Shown in pieces: positions 16,697 through 25,591 of a DNA stretch of 64,000 bases (its first letter is position 1; every line of letters starts with the position of its first letter). Source of the stretch: Cohnella sp. CFH 77786 (GTDB lineage: Bacteria; Bacillota; Bacilli; Paenibacillales; Paenibacillaceae); the NCBI RefSeq assembly GCF_019400745.1, contig NZ_WJIB01000002.1, positions 124,001-188,000 on the forward strand, in the 5' to 3' direction. The position numbers and the translations under genes were made by a program. A model generated the notes under the pieces. The model was not told the origin of the DNA. It was given only the letters and a program-made list of their open reading frames with translations, and searched no databases.

Positions 16697-18505
16697 ATGG
16701 GAGGCAAGATCCTCGCCGCGGTCAGGAAGACGAACAATATCCGGCTAAAGAATAAGCTGATCATTTCCATCGTGGTGGTGGTGTTCATCCCGGTTCTTCT
16801 CGTGGGTACGATCTTGACGGCTTCGTACCGCCAGAACGTCCTTGACCAAGCTACCCAGCAAACCAGGAACAACGTGGATAAAATCAAGAAACGCGTTTCG
16901 GACATTCTGCGGGTGCCGATTGAAATCTCGAACAAGCTGCAGGTGGATGACAGGTTATCCAACTTGGTCAATACCCGCTATGAGCATATCTTCGACTTGG
17001 TCAAAGCGTTATGGGATTTTCGCAATTTCCGGGACTACGTGCAGATATACAAGGAGATTGACAACGTCCGCTTCTATACGGCCAATCCGTTGCCCATCAA
17101 CAACTGGGAGTTTCTCAGCGCGGATGAGTCCGTCAAGAACTCGGACTGGTACCGGGAGGCGTTGGACAAATCCAGCTCGTCCATCGGTTGGCATTACGTC
17201 CCTGATGAAACGAAGGGAAACCGCCCTTATCTCAGTCTTGTTCGCAGGATTGATTTCCCGCTGTACCGTTCCTACGGAGTGCTGGTCATCGATTTGGATC
17301 CGGATGAGCTTGGCGGGATTCTGAGCCAGGAGCCGTTCGATACGATGATTTTCGATGCGACGGGCTTTATTGTCGCTGCCAAAAACCCGCAGTGGGTCGG
17401 CCGGAAAATCGAAAGCTTGGATTTTGCCAAAGATTTGAGCGATAAACCGGCTGGCGCCTATGAGTTTCATTATGAGGGGCAGCCCACGAAGATCGTCGTG
17501 GAGGAAGTGGTTCCTCCGTTTAGCCGGAACGGGCTCAAGGTCGTTTCGGTCTTTACGATCGACAGCATCGTGAGCGGCGCAAACCGGGTCAGCAGGCTCG
17601 GGTTCATCATCATTGCGGCCAGTTTGTTTATCGCGTGCGTACTGATCTACTTCACCTCCTCCTTGTTGTCCCGCAGACTGCTTCTGCTTAATCGGATGTT
17701 GAACAAAGTCTCCATGGGCAATCTGAATGTGACTTCGGAAGTGGATGGAAACGATGAAATCGGCTTGTTATCCAAACAGTTCAACCACATGCTGGCCAGC
17801 ATCCGGAGCCTGATGGAAGAAGTGAGCGAGTCCCACATGCAGAAAAGCCTGCTGGAGCTGCGGCAGCGCGACATCAAGCTGAAGATGATGGCGAGCCAAA
17901 TCAACCCGCACTTTCTGTTCAATACGCTGGAGTCCATCCGAATGAAGGCGTATGTGAAAGGTGACAAGGAGATCTCCAACGTCGTGCAGCTCTTGGGGAA
18001 GCTGATGAGGCGCAGCATCGAAATCGGAGCGCGCAAGATCACGCTCAAGGAAGAGTTTGAGATTGTGCGCTGCTATTTGGAAATTCAGAAATTCCGTTTC
18101 GAAGACGAACGTTTGACCTACAAGCTCCATCTGGATGATGCGGCGGAGAAAGTGGAAATTCCGCCCCTCATCGTTCAGCCTCTGGCAGAGAATGCGGTTG
18201 TGCACGGGCTGGAGGAGGTTGAAGAGGGGGGCATCGTGTGCATCGAGGCGCGTGTGGAGTCGGACCGGGTCGTGATTACGGTGGAGGATAACGGGAGCGG
18301 CATATCGGAGGACAAAATGCGGGCAATCGGGATTTCCTTCCAGGACCTGGAGGATGCCGAGGAGTATCGGATCGGACTCCGCAACGTGCATCAGCGCCTC
18401 ATTCTGACTTACGGCGAAGGATACGGGCTAAAGCTGGAAAGCCCGCCGGGATCCGGTACAAAGGTAACATTTTCCATACCGTTGGGGGGAAAATTGCATG
18501 TATAA
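16697..18505 (+). CDS. YesM-type sensor histidine kinase (module 1)
   Basis: Membrane sensor kinase of the His_kinase/PF06580 type that senses an extracellular sugar cue and phosphorylates the adjacent regulator. Layout: first membrane helix (about residues 22-45), an extracellular Cache-like sensor domain to about 295, second helix (about 300-322), HAMP linker, then the phospho-accepting His405 in ASQINPHFLFNTLESIR, and a HATPase domain (ENAVVHG, DNGSGI, GIGLRNVHQRL). I use the ATG at 16697 because AAGGAGA precedes it; the frame is open from 16628. Its last codons overlap the regulator start (ATGTATAA). It closely resembles the module 2 kinase at 33810. Confidence 0.93.
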   Translation: MGGKILAAVRKTNNIRLKNKLIISIVVVVFIPVLLVGTILTASYRQNVLDQATQQTRNNVDKIKKRVSDILRVPIEISNKLQVDDRLSNLVNTRYEHIFDLVKALWDFRNFRDYVQIYKEIDNVRFYTANPLPINNWEFLSADESVKNSDWYREALDKSSSSIGWHYVPDETKGNRPYLSLVRRIDFPLYRSYGVLVIDLDPDELGGILSQEPFDTMIFDATGFIVAAKNPQWVGRKIESLDFAKDLSDKPAGAYEFHYEGQPTKIVVEEVVPPFSRNGLKVVSVFTIDSIVSGANRVSRLGFIIIAASLFIACVLIYFTSSLLSRRLLLLNRMLNKVSMGNLNVTSEVDGNDEIGLLSKQFNHMLASIRSLMEEVSESHMQKSLLELRQRDIKLKMMASQINPHFLFNTLESIRMKAYVKGDKEISNVVQLLGKLMRRSIEIGARKITLKEEFEIVRCYLEIQKFRFEDERLTYKLHLDDAAEKVEIPPLIVQPLAENAVVHGLEEVEEGGIVCIEARVESDRVVITVEDNGSGISEDKMRAIGISFQDLEDAEEYRIGLRNVHQRLILTYGEGYGLKLESPPGSGTKVTFSIPLGGKLHV

Positions 18506-20075
18506 AGTACTGGTGGTCGACGACGAGCCGGCAATCCGGCAGGGGCTCCTGAAAATTGTCGATTGGGATGCTCTTGGCTTCCGCGTGGTCGGAGACGTCT
18601 CGAACGGAAGAAAGGCAGTTGCTCTCCATCAAGAGCTTTCTCCCGAACTGATCGTCATCGATATCCGGATGCCGGTCATGGATGGTCTTGAAGCGATCCG
18701 CGAAATTCGCAAGACGGATGGGGATTGCCAATTTCTCATTCTGAGCGGATATGCCGATTTTGACTATGCCAAGCAAGCAATCGCAATGAATGTCAGCGGC
18801 TATGTGCTCAAGCCGATCGATGAAGAGGAGCTGAAGAAGGAACTGCTGCGCATTAGATCCAGTCTGGACCAGCTGTCGGATCGCGGCAAATGGTCCGGAA
18901 TCCCTTCCGATGCGCTGCAGGAGGAGCTTATCCTCAAGCTGATCGCAGCGGATCCGGCGTATGCTCCGGAACTGGAAAGCGCACTGAAGCCTTTAACCCT
19001 TTTTGCGGGGAAATCCAAGCAGATTCTGCTGGCAGAGGCGGAGGACATCTCTCTTGCGGGGATGGGGGATCTGGAGTCGGTCAAAAGGAAATGGCTGGAA
19101 GCCGTGAAAGCGGAGGAACTCGGGTACGGGTTTCAAACCGGATCGTATGTCGGATTCCTGTTGAAGGAAGATCTCAGTCGGCCTGCCGCCTTTAACGAAT
19201 GGACCCGGTTGCTGCAAGACGCCTGCGGGACGAATCTCGGCTTCACTGCCGCCGCAGGAAGGATCGTCTATGACCTGGCGGATATCCGTCAATCGTACGA
19301 GGGCGCCTTGGGAGTGTTGAAAAACCGCTTTTTGCTTGCCGGAGGACGGATCCACTTGGAGACGGAAACGGACTTGAGTCATTCGGCGGCGGCGCCGAAC
19401 AAGGATGCGCCTCCGGATCTGGAAGCGCTGGCCCTCAAGCTGTTCTACCTGCTGGATCTTGGCAAACGCGAAGAGGTGGCGGAGGCGATTGAGGAGACGG
19501 GAAGGGCGCTTGCGGCTTTCGATTCTTCCGAAGCCGCGATCAAGTCGGGCTTTGCCCAAGTGCTATCTGTAGCTCTGAACAAGCTGGCGGTTCTCCATCC
19601 AAGCGTCAACATCCAGGACTATGCGCCTCTGCTGGCCGAGCTCTATCAGCACACCCATTACGATGAGGTGGTGAGCGCCGTTCATGCCCAGCTCGCCGGA
19701 CTGGCGGGAAGGCTGGGGGCGGACGGCTGCCTGCCCGTGGTCAAGCAAGTGATAGATTTCATTCAGCGGCATTACCAGGAAAATCTGAAGCTGGAAACGC
19801 TTGCGGAGATGTTCAATTACAACAGGGGGTACTTGGGCAGAATGTTCAAGCAGCATACGGGCGACTCGTTCCATACCTTCCTGGATAAGATTCGTATTCA
19901 GCAAGCGATCCGGCTCCTCGGGGAAGGTCACAAGGTTTACCTGGTTTCGGAGCTGGTAGGCTATCCCAATGTGGATTATTTCCGCAGCAAATTCAAGAAA
20001 TATGTGGGAGTTTACCCTTCTTCGTTTAAAGGAGCCCCGCCCAAGGCAAAGCCAATTCCACTGGAAATATCCTAG
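18498..20075 (+). CDS. YesN-type response regulator with AraC output (module 1)
   Basis: Transcription regulator, 525 residues. Receiver domain at the N-terminus (acidic pocket Asp8/Asp9, phospho-acceptor Asp55 in VIDIRMP, Lys in VLKPID), a long middle region, and a C-terminal pair of AraC helix-turn-helix motifs (ETLAEMFNYNRGYLGRMFKQHTGDSFHTFLDK, then VSELVGYPNVDYFRSKFKKYVGVYPSSFK). Overlaps the kinase by eight bases, so translation is coupled. Probably activates the solute-binding protein and glycosidase genes that follow. Confidence 0.94.
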   Translation: MYKVLVVDDEPAIRQGLLKIVDWDALGFRVVGDVSNGRKAVALHQELSPELIVIDIRMPVMDGLEAIREIRKTDGDCQFLILSGYADFDYAKQAIAMNVSGYVLKPIDEEELKKELLRIRSSLDQLSDRGKWSGIPSDALQEELILKLIAADPAYAPELESALKPLTLFAGKSKQILLAEAEDISLAGMGDLESVKRKWLEAVKAEELGYGFQTGSYVGFLLKEDLSRPAAFNEWTRLLQDACGTNLGFTAAAGRIVYDLADIRQSYEGALGVLKNRFLLAGGRIHLETETDLSHSAAAPNKDAPPDLEALALKLFYLLDLGKREEVAEAIEETGRALAAFDSSEAAIKSGFAQVLSVALNKLAVLHPSVNIQDYAPLLAELYQHTHYDEVVSAVHAQLAGLAGRLGADGCLPVVKQVIDFIQRHYQENLKLETLAEMFNYNRGYLGRMFKQHTGDSFHTFLDKIRIQQAIRLLGEGHKVYLVSELVGYPNVDYFRSKFKKYVGVYPSSFKGAPPKAKPIPLEIS

Positions 20076-20115
20076 TACTTAACGGCTTTTATTATGGCTA
20101 GGGAGGCAGAATGCC

Positions 20116-21831
20116 GTGAAAGTCACCGCAACGAAAGTGGCGAGCGTTCTGATGGCGATCGCCTTGTTGGCGGCCACCGGCTGCATCAAGCCGAATACCG
20201 ACAGCGAAAGCCGTTCTGCGGCACCGGTTTCGTCTAAGGATGGGTCACCCGCAACAACGAAAGATGATCTTACACCCATGACGATTACTTTCGCTGTAGG
20301 CGACAACAATCCGCTCTGGGACGACATGAAGAGCGAAGTCGGCAAACTCATATCGGAAAAAACCGGCATCTTCATCAAGGCGCAATTCCCGATTGACGGC
20401 CATGACGGGGATCTATTCGCCCGGATGGTGGCAAGCAACGAGTATCCGGATATGGTTGCGGCCAAAGGCAGCGTGGGCCAGCTGAAGGACGCCGGCGCAT
20501 TGATCGATTTGGCGCCGCTCATTGACCAGCATGCGCCGAACATCAAGAAGCTGTATGGCGATCACATGAAGCGTTTGCGCTGGAGCAATGACGACCATGG
20601 CATTTATGTTCTGCCGACAGCTCCGGTAAACCAAACGTACTTCAATGCGGACGGCGGCTTCGAGCTGCAGCATGCCGTGCTGAAGGAGCTTGGCTATCCG
20701 CCGATCAAGACGGTGAAGGATTTCGAGAACGCTCTTCAAGCTTACTATGACAAGCACAAGACCACGGCCGACGGTAAACCGATCATTCCCTTGACCCTGA
20801 ACGCAGGGGATTGGCAAATTTTGATTACCGTCACCAACCCGGCCGTCGCCACGACAGGCGCGCCGGATGAAGGCGAATTTTACATCGATCCGCAAACCTA
20901 TGAGGCGAAGTTCCATTACCTTCGTCCGGAAGACAAGGAATACTTCAGATGGCTGAACCATATGCACGACATTGGCTTGCTGGAGGCGGAAAGCTTCGTG
21001 CAGAAGACGGATCAGTACAACGCGAAAATCGCCAGCGGCCGCGTTCTGGGACTCATCGATATGGAATGGGACTTCTCCGGTGCAGTAGCATTGCTGAGGA
21101 AAGACGGCAAGTTCGATCAAACCTACGCGCACTTCCCGGTTACCTTGAACGAAACTTACAAGAGACATGACTTTCAGAGCACTGGCTACATGGCGGGTAC
21201 CGGCATCTCGATCACGAAGAGCGCCAAAGACCCGGCTCGCGTCATCAAGTTCCTGGATTTTCTGGCGTCCGATGAAGGGCAAGTGTTGGTCAACTGGGGG
21301 ATCGAAGGCAAGCATTACAAGGTGGAGAACGGCAAACGCGTCATCCCGGACGACCTTCTGAAGATGAAGATCAATGATAACCAAAATTTTAGGAAAACGA
21401 CAGGCGTAGATATGTACCGAATAGGACCGAGCTACGGCGACGGCGTGAAGGATCCGACGGGCAATTATTACACCACGGTCTTCCCGGAACAAATCGAGAA
21501 GGAATACACCCAAGCGGACAGAGAGACATTGGCTGCCTACCATATCAAGAGCTTCAGGGAATTATGGCCGTCCGAGGAAGAGTTCCCGGTTAGGCCGTGG
21601 GGCTCGGCATGGAACATAAACTTCGAGACCGGCTCCGAAGCGAACGTTCTCTTCCAGAAGTGCGAAGATATCATGAAGAAGCGCATTCCGGAAGCGATTC
21701 TGGCAGAGCCGGACCAATTCGACGCCGTATGGGACAAATTCATGCTGGATCTGGAGAAAGCCGGAGTCAACAAGCTGAACGAAGAATTTACCAAGCTGGT
21801 GAAAGACCGCGTGAAGCTTTGGAGTGAATAA
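20116..21831 (+). CDS. lipoprotein sugar-binding protein without adjacent permeases
   Basis: Extracellular solute-binding lipoprotein of the LplA-like class, 571 residues, lipobox LLAATGC near residue 25 followed by a Ser/Thr/Asp-rich linker. GTG start at 20116 with GGGAGG nine bases upstream. It is clearly paralogous to the module 2 binding protein (shared patterns such as DAGALIDLAPLID, HAPNIKK, RWSNDDH, and EKEYFRWLNHM-like segments). Unlike the other three modules it has no permease genes beside it; the next genes are GH43, GH42 and GH95. It may feed the module 2 permeases. Ligand probably an oligosaccharide released by the secreted glucanases. Confidence 0.93.
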   Translation: MKVTATKVASVLMAIALLAATGCIKPNTDSESRSAAPVSSKDGSPATTKDDLTPMTITFAVGDNNPLWDDMKSEVGKLISEKTGIFIKAQFPIDGHDGDLFARMVASNEYPDMVAAKGSVGQLKDAGALIDLAPLIDQHAPNIKKLYGDHMKRLRWSNDDHGIYVLPTAPVNQTYFNADGGFELQHAVLKELGYPPIKTVKDFENALQAYYDKHKTTADGKPIIPLTLNAGDWQILITVTNPAVATTGAPDEGEFYIDPQTYEAKFHYLRPEDKEYFRWLNHMHDIGLLEAESFVQKTDQYNAKIASGRVLGLIDMEWDFSGAVALLRKDGKFDQTYAHFPVTLNETYKRHDFQSTGYMAGTGISITKSAKDPARVIKFLDFLASDEGQVLVNWGIEGKHYKVENGKRVIPDDLLKMKINDNQNFRKTTGVDMYRIGPSYGDGVKDPTGNYYTTVFPEQIEKEYTQADRETLAAYHIKSFRELWPSEEEFPVRPWGSAWNINFETGSEANVLFQKCEDIMKKRIPEAILAEPDQFDAVWDKFMLDLEKAGVNKLNEEFTKLVKDRVKLWSE

Positions 21832-21985
21832 GATGCACGATGTCAAATAATTGCATGAAAATGCGAACAATTCGAGTGGTGTTAAACCGCGTAAATTCGT
21901 CCTATGATCATGATGGGGAAAGTCTAGGCAGTTATTCGTCAATATCAGGACAAGCAAGCATTTTAAAGGAGAGAATGATCTGAAC

Positions 21986-23518
21986 ATGCAGACCTATCGC
22001 AATCCCGTTATTCCCGGCTTCCATCCCGATCCCAGCGTTTGCAGAGCCGGCGAAGACTATTATCTCGTCACCAGCTCCTTCGAGTATTTTCCGGGCGTAC
22101 CGCTCTTTCACAGCAAGGATCTCGTGAACTGGCGGCAGATCGGCCATTGCCTGACCCGGCCCGGGCAATTGGATCTTGTCGACGTTCCCAGCTCCTGCGG
22201 GATTTACGCGCCGACGATCCGCATTCACAACGGCACGTTCTACATGACGACTACCAACGTGACGAAAGGCGGCAATTTCATCGTGCATACGGACGATCCG
22301 CGCGGAGAATGGTCCGACCCGATCTGGGTGGATCACCCGGGGATCGATCCCGATTTGTTCTTCGACGAAGATGGAACGGTTTATTTCACGTCCTCCGCGA
22401 ACGGCGGCATCTTCCAGAGCCGGATCGACTTGAAGACGGGGAAACGGCTTTCCGAACTCAAGTTACTATGGGAAGGGACCGGCGGCCAGTACCCGGAGGC
22501 CCCGCATCTTTATCGGATCGGAGAGTGGTACTATCTCCTCATCGCCGAAGGCGGAACCGAGTACGGACATATGGCGACGATCGCCAGGAGCAAGAGGCCG
22601 GACGGTCCGTTCGAGAGCTGTCCGCACAATCCGATCTTGACCCATCGGAGCCGGCGCAATTCCATCCAGTCGACGGGTCACGCGGATTTCGTTCAAGCAT
22701 CGGACGGCAGCTGGTGGACCGTGTTCCTCGGCGTTCGGCCGGCCAGCTATCCGAATAAGCATCACCTCGGGAGAGAGACGTTCCTGGCGCCCGTCACGTG
22801 GACGGAAGACGGGTGGCCGATTGTGGGCGATAACGGCACCGCCTCGGAGACGATGCCGGCCGGCAGTCTTCCGCTGCAGCCGGCAGCCGCGCCTTCGGCA
22901 AGAGACGGCTTTGACGATTCTGCGCTCGCGCCGCAGTGGAATTTCCTGCGTTCGCCGGATCCGGACAACTGGTCGCTCGCGGAGCGGGAGAGCTGCCTGA
23001 CACTGCACGGCTCCCCGGCGACCTTGAACGACGCCGGCTCCCCCGCTTTCGTCGGCAGAAGGCAGCAGCACTTCCATTGCCGAGCGTCCGCGTTATTGAC
23101 GTTCGCGCCGCAGCGGGACGGGGAAGAAGCGGGCATTACCGTGTACATGAACCAGAAGTTCCATTACGAGATCGCGGTGACCCGAATCGCAGGCGAACGC
23201 AAGATCATTTGCCGCAGAAGGATCGGGAGTATGTGGAAGGTGGAGAACGAGGCGCCATGGTCCGCGGATTCGGTCGTGCTGACTGTCAAGGCGGACAAGG
23301 AACAGTACGCCTTCGGGTTCTCCGGAAGCGTTGACGCCGGGGAGCCGTTCTGGTTCGGACGCGGGGAATGCTCGATGCTGTCCACGGAACTCGCCGGCGG
23401 GTTTACGGGCGTACTCATCGCCATGTACGCGACCGGCAACGGCATTCGATCTGCAACGCCGGCGCATTTCGATTGGTTTGAATACGAAGGCCTGGCTGAG
23501 GAGCACATCCAAGCATGA
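21986..23518 (+). CDS. GH43 beta-xylosidase/alpha-L-arabinofuranosidase
   Basis: Cytoplasmic exo-glycosidase, 510 residues, no signal peptide. The five-bladed propeller carries the family triad: base Asp15 (GFHPDPS), pKa-modulating Asp121 (GIDPDLFFDEDG) and acid Glu171 (YPEAPHL). From about residue 315 there is a C-terminal concanavalin-like domain typical of GH43 xylosidases. AAGGAG lies 15 bases before the ATG at 21986; an in-frame CTG at 21980 has better spacing. It overlaps the GH42 start by ATGA. Its closest relative in the window is 57788-59299. Confidence 0.93.
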   Translation: MQTYRNPVIPGFHPDPSVCRAGEDYYLVTSSFEYFPGVPLFHSKDLVNWRQIGHCLTRPGQLDLVDVPSSCGIYAPTIRIHNGTFYMTTTNVTKGGNFIVHTDDPRGEWSDPIWVDHPGIDPDLFFDEDGTVYFTSSANGGIFQSRIDLKTGKRLSELKLLWEGTGGQYPEAPHLYRIGEWYYLLIAEGGTEYGHMATIARSKRPDGPFESCPHNPILTHRSRRNSIQSTGHADFVQASDGSWWTVFLGVRPASYPNKHHLGRETFLAPVTWTEDGWPIVGDNGTASETMPAGSLPLQPAAAPSARDGFDDSALAPQWNFLRSPDPDNWSLAERESCLTLHGSPATLNDAGSPAFVGRRQQHFHCRASALLTFAPQRDGEEAGITVYMNQKFHYEIAVTRIAGERKIICRRRIGSMWKVENEAPWSADSVVLTVKADKEQYAFGFSGSVDAGEPFWFGRGECSMLSTELAGGFTGVLIAMYATGNGIRSATPAHFDWFEYEGLAEEHIQA

Positions 23519-25500
23519 TCGGAATCGGCGTTGATTATTATCCGGAGCATTGGGACCGGGAACTGTGGGAAGAGGACGCTCGGCTCATGAAGGAATCCGG
23601 CGTGAATGTCGTCCGGATGGCCGAATTCGCCTGGTGCCGCATGGAGCCCGAGGAAGGCCGGTTCGATTTCGGTTGGCTGGACGATGCGATCGATCTGTTC
23701 CAGCGCAACGGCATCCAGGTGGTGCTCGGCGTTCCTACGATGACGCCTCCGGCATGGCTTACGCAGCGTTATCCCGACGTGTTGCCGGATTTGCCCGGAC
23801 AGGCTTCGTCGCGACCGGGCGTTCGAGGGCACCGATGCTACAACAGCCCGTCGATGCGCAGATTCACCCGGATCATTACGGAACGAATGGCGATGCGGTA
23901 CGGCAAGCATCCCGCCGTCATCGGCTGGCAGACGGATAACGAGTTTATGCTTCACATGTGCCGTTGTCGCCATTGCAAGAATGGATTCGTGGAATGGCTC
24001 AGGAACGAATACGGGACCCTCGAGCGCCTCAACCGGGAATGGGGGACCGTCGTATGGAGCGGAGAATTCAGCGACTGGGAGCAGATCGGGCTGCACGAGA
24101 CGCCCGAGAGGTACATGAATCCGTCCTTGCTGCTCGACTATCGCCGATTCCAGAGCGAATCGGTCGTCAACTTCCAGCGTGTTCAGGTGGAAGAGATCCG
24201 CAAGCACAGCGAAGGCCAATGGATCACGCACAACACGTGGACAGCCCCGCTGCCTCTCGATCTGGCAGCCTTGTACGGGGAGCTGGACTTCGCGTCCATC
24301 GATTACTATCCGGCCTCCAGTGCCGACAAAGCAGTAAGCAACCCCTATAGCGGCGCTTTGTTGCTCGATCTGATCCGGGGGATCAAGGGGAAAAACTTCT
24401 GGGTCATGGAGCAGTACGGCGGTCCGCCCGGAAGCTGGATGCCTACGTGGCCAAGCCCGTACCCCGGGTTTATTCGCGCGTTCGCTTGGCAGAGCATTTC
24501 CCGGGGGGCCGACGGCGTTCTCTTCTTCCGCTGGCGGAGCGGCGTTGCCGGCGCCGAGCAATTCTGGCACGGGCTGATCGATCATGGCAACGTGCCCGGC
24601 AGGCGGCTCGCCGAATTCCGGCGTTTCGCGGAGGAGGCGGGCGCTCTGTCCGAGCGTCTGTACGGTTCCCGCGTGGAGAACGAAGCGGCCATCCTGTACG
24701 ATTTCGACAGCCACACCGCGCTGCAGCTGCAGCCTCAAGTCGACGGGTTCGATTACTATGAGCACATGAAAGCCGTTCATCGGTCTTTCCAAAAGTTGGG
24801 GATTGGCGTGGATGTCCTTCATACCCCGGATCAAATCGCTTCCCGGTACAAGCTCCTCGTCATTCCGTCCTTGTTCGTCATCGGCGAGCATACGGCCGCC
24901 AAGATCCGCAGCTTCGTAGAGCAAGGGGGCACGGTGGTCGCCACGCCGAGAACGGGCGTCAAGCGGACGAACAACCAGTGCCATATGCTGCAGCTTCCCG
25001 GTCCCTTGGCCGATTGCTTTGGCGTCCGCGTCTCCGAGTACGATCCGATCGGCCCGGGCGTACATGCCATCCAAGACGAGAGCGGAAATCTTTATTCCTG
25101 CGGTTTATGGAACGATTTGTTGGAAACGACAAGCGCCGAGCCGATCGCCCGGCACGCCGAATCCTTCTATAAAGGCACGCCGGCGGTGACGAGGAATCGG
25201 CTGGGCAGCGGACAAGCCTACTACGTCGGAACGTTCCCGGAGGAAGCTTACCTGCGGTCACTGTTCGGGATGATCGCCGGAGAAACCGGAATCGAAGCCC
25301 GGACGGACTTGCCGGAAGGGGTGCACCTGTCCCGCAGAAAGCGCGGTACGGAGTCGGTCCTCTTCGTTCTCAATCTGAGCCGGGAACCGAACGCGGTCCA
25401 GCTGGAGCGGCCGATGAAGAGTCTGCTGACCGGAACGATCGCCGCGCCGAACCTGGAGCTGGAGCCTTACGGGGTAGAGATCCTTGAAATCGACTCATAA
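23515..25500 (+). CDS. GH42 beta-galactosidase
   Basis: Cytoplasmic beta-galactosidase, 661 residues, of the usual family length. TIM-barrel domain with acid/base Glu143 (WQTDNEFM) and nucleophile Glu299 (WVMEQYGG); Cys residues in GHRCYNS and CRCRHCKNG match the zinc site of this family. A trimerisation domain (about 390-600) and a small C-terminal beta domain follow. Translationally coupled to the GH43 gene (ATGA overlap). Could remove terminal galactose from xyloglucan or galactan side chains. Confidence 0.95.
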   Translation: MIGIGVDYYPEHWDRELWEEDARLMKESGVNVVRMAEFAWCRMEPEEGRFDFGWLDDAIDLFQRNGIQVVLGVPTMTPPAWLTQRYPDVLPDLPGQASSRPGVRGHRCYNSPSMRRFTRIITERMAMRYGKHPAVIGWQTDNEFMLHMCRCRHCKNGFVEWLRNEYGTLERLNREWGTVVWSGEFSDWEQIGLHETPERYMNPSLLLDYRRFQSESVVNFQRVQVEEIRKHSEGQWITHNTWTAPLPLDLAALYGELDFASIDYYPASSADKAVSNPYSGALLLDLIRGIKGKNFWVMEQYGGPPGSWMPTWPSPYPGFIRAFAWQSISRGADGVLFFRWRSGVAGAEQFWHGLIDHGNVPGRRLAEFRRFAEEAGALSERLYGSRVENEAAILYDFDSHTALQLQPQVDGFDYYEHMKAVHRSFQKLGIGVDVLHTPDQIASRYKLLVIPSLFVIGEHTAAKIRSFVEQGGTVVATPRTGVKRTNNQCHMLQLPGPLADCFGVRVSEYDPIGPGVHAIQDESGNLYSCGLWNDLLETTSAEPIARHAESFYKGTPAVTRNRLGSGQAYYVGTFPEEAYLRSLFGMIAGETGIEARTDLPEGVHLSRRKRGTESVLFVLNLSREPNAVQLERPMKSLLTGTIAAPNLELEPYGVEILEIDS

Positions 25501-25509
25501 AGGAAAAGG

Positions 25510-25556
25510 CCCGCAAACGGACGAGAGTTGGCGTTTTGCGGGTTTTCCCATGGAAT
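25510..25556 (+). terminator. hairpin after GH42
   Basis: CCCGCAAA pairs with TTTGCGGG followed by TTTTCCC, between the GH42 stop and the GH95 start. It may lower expression of the GH95 gene. Confidence 0.6.
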
Positions 25557-25591
25557 GCGGGTGCGAGGATAAAAGAGAGGATACGTTGGGT

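Noticed and set aside
23164-25074. Minus-strand frame opposite GH43/GH42
   Set aside because: Shadow of two genes with full catalytic motifs on the plus strand.
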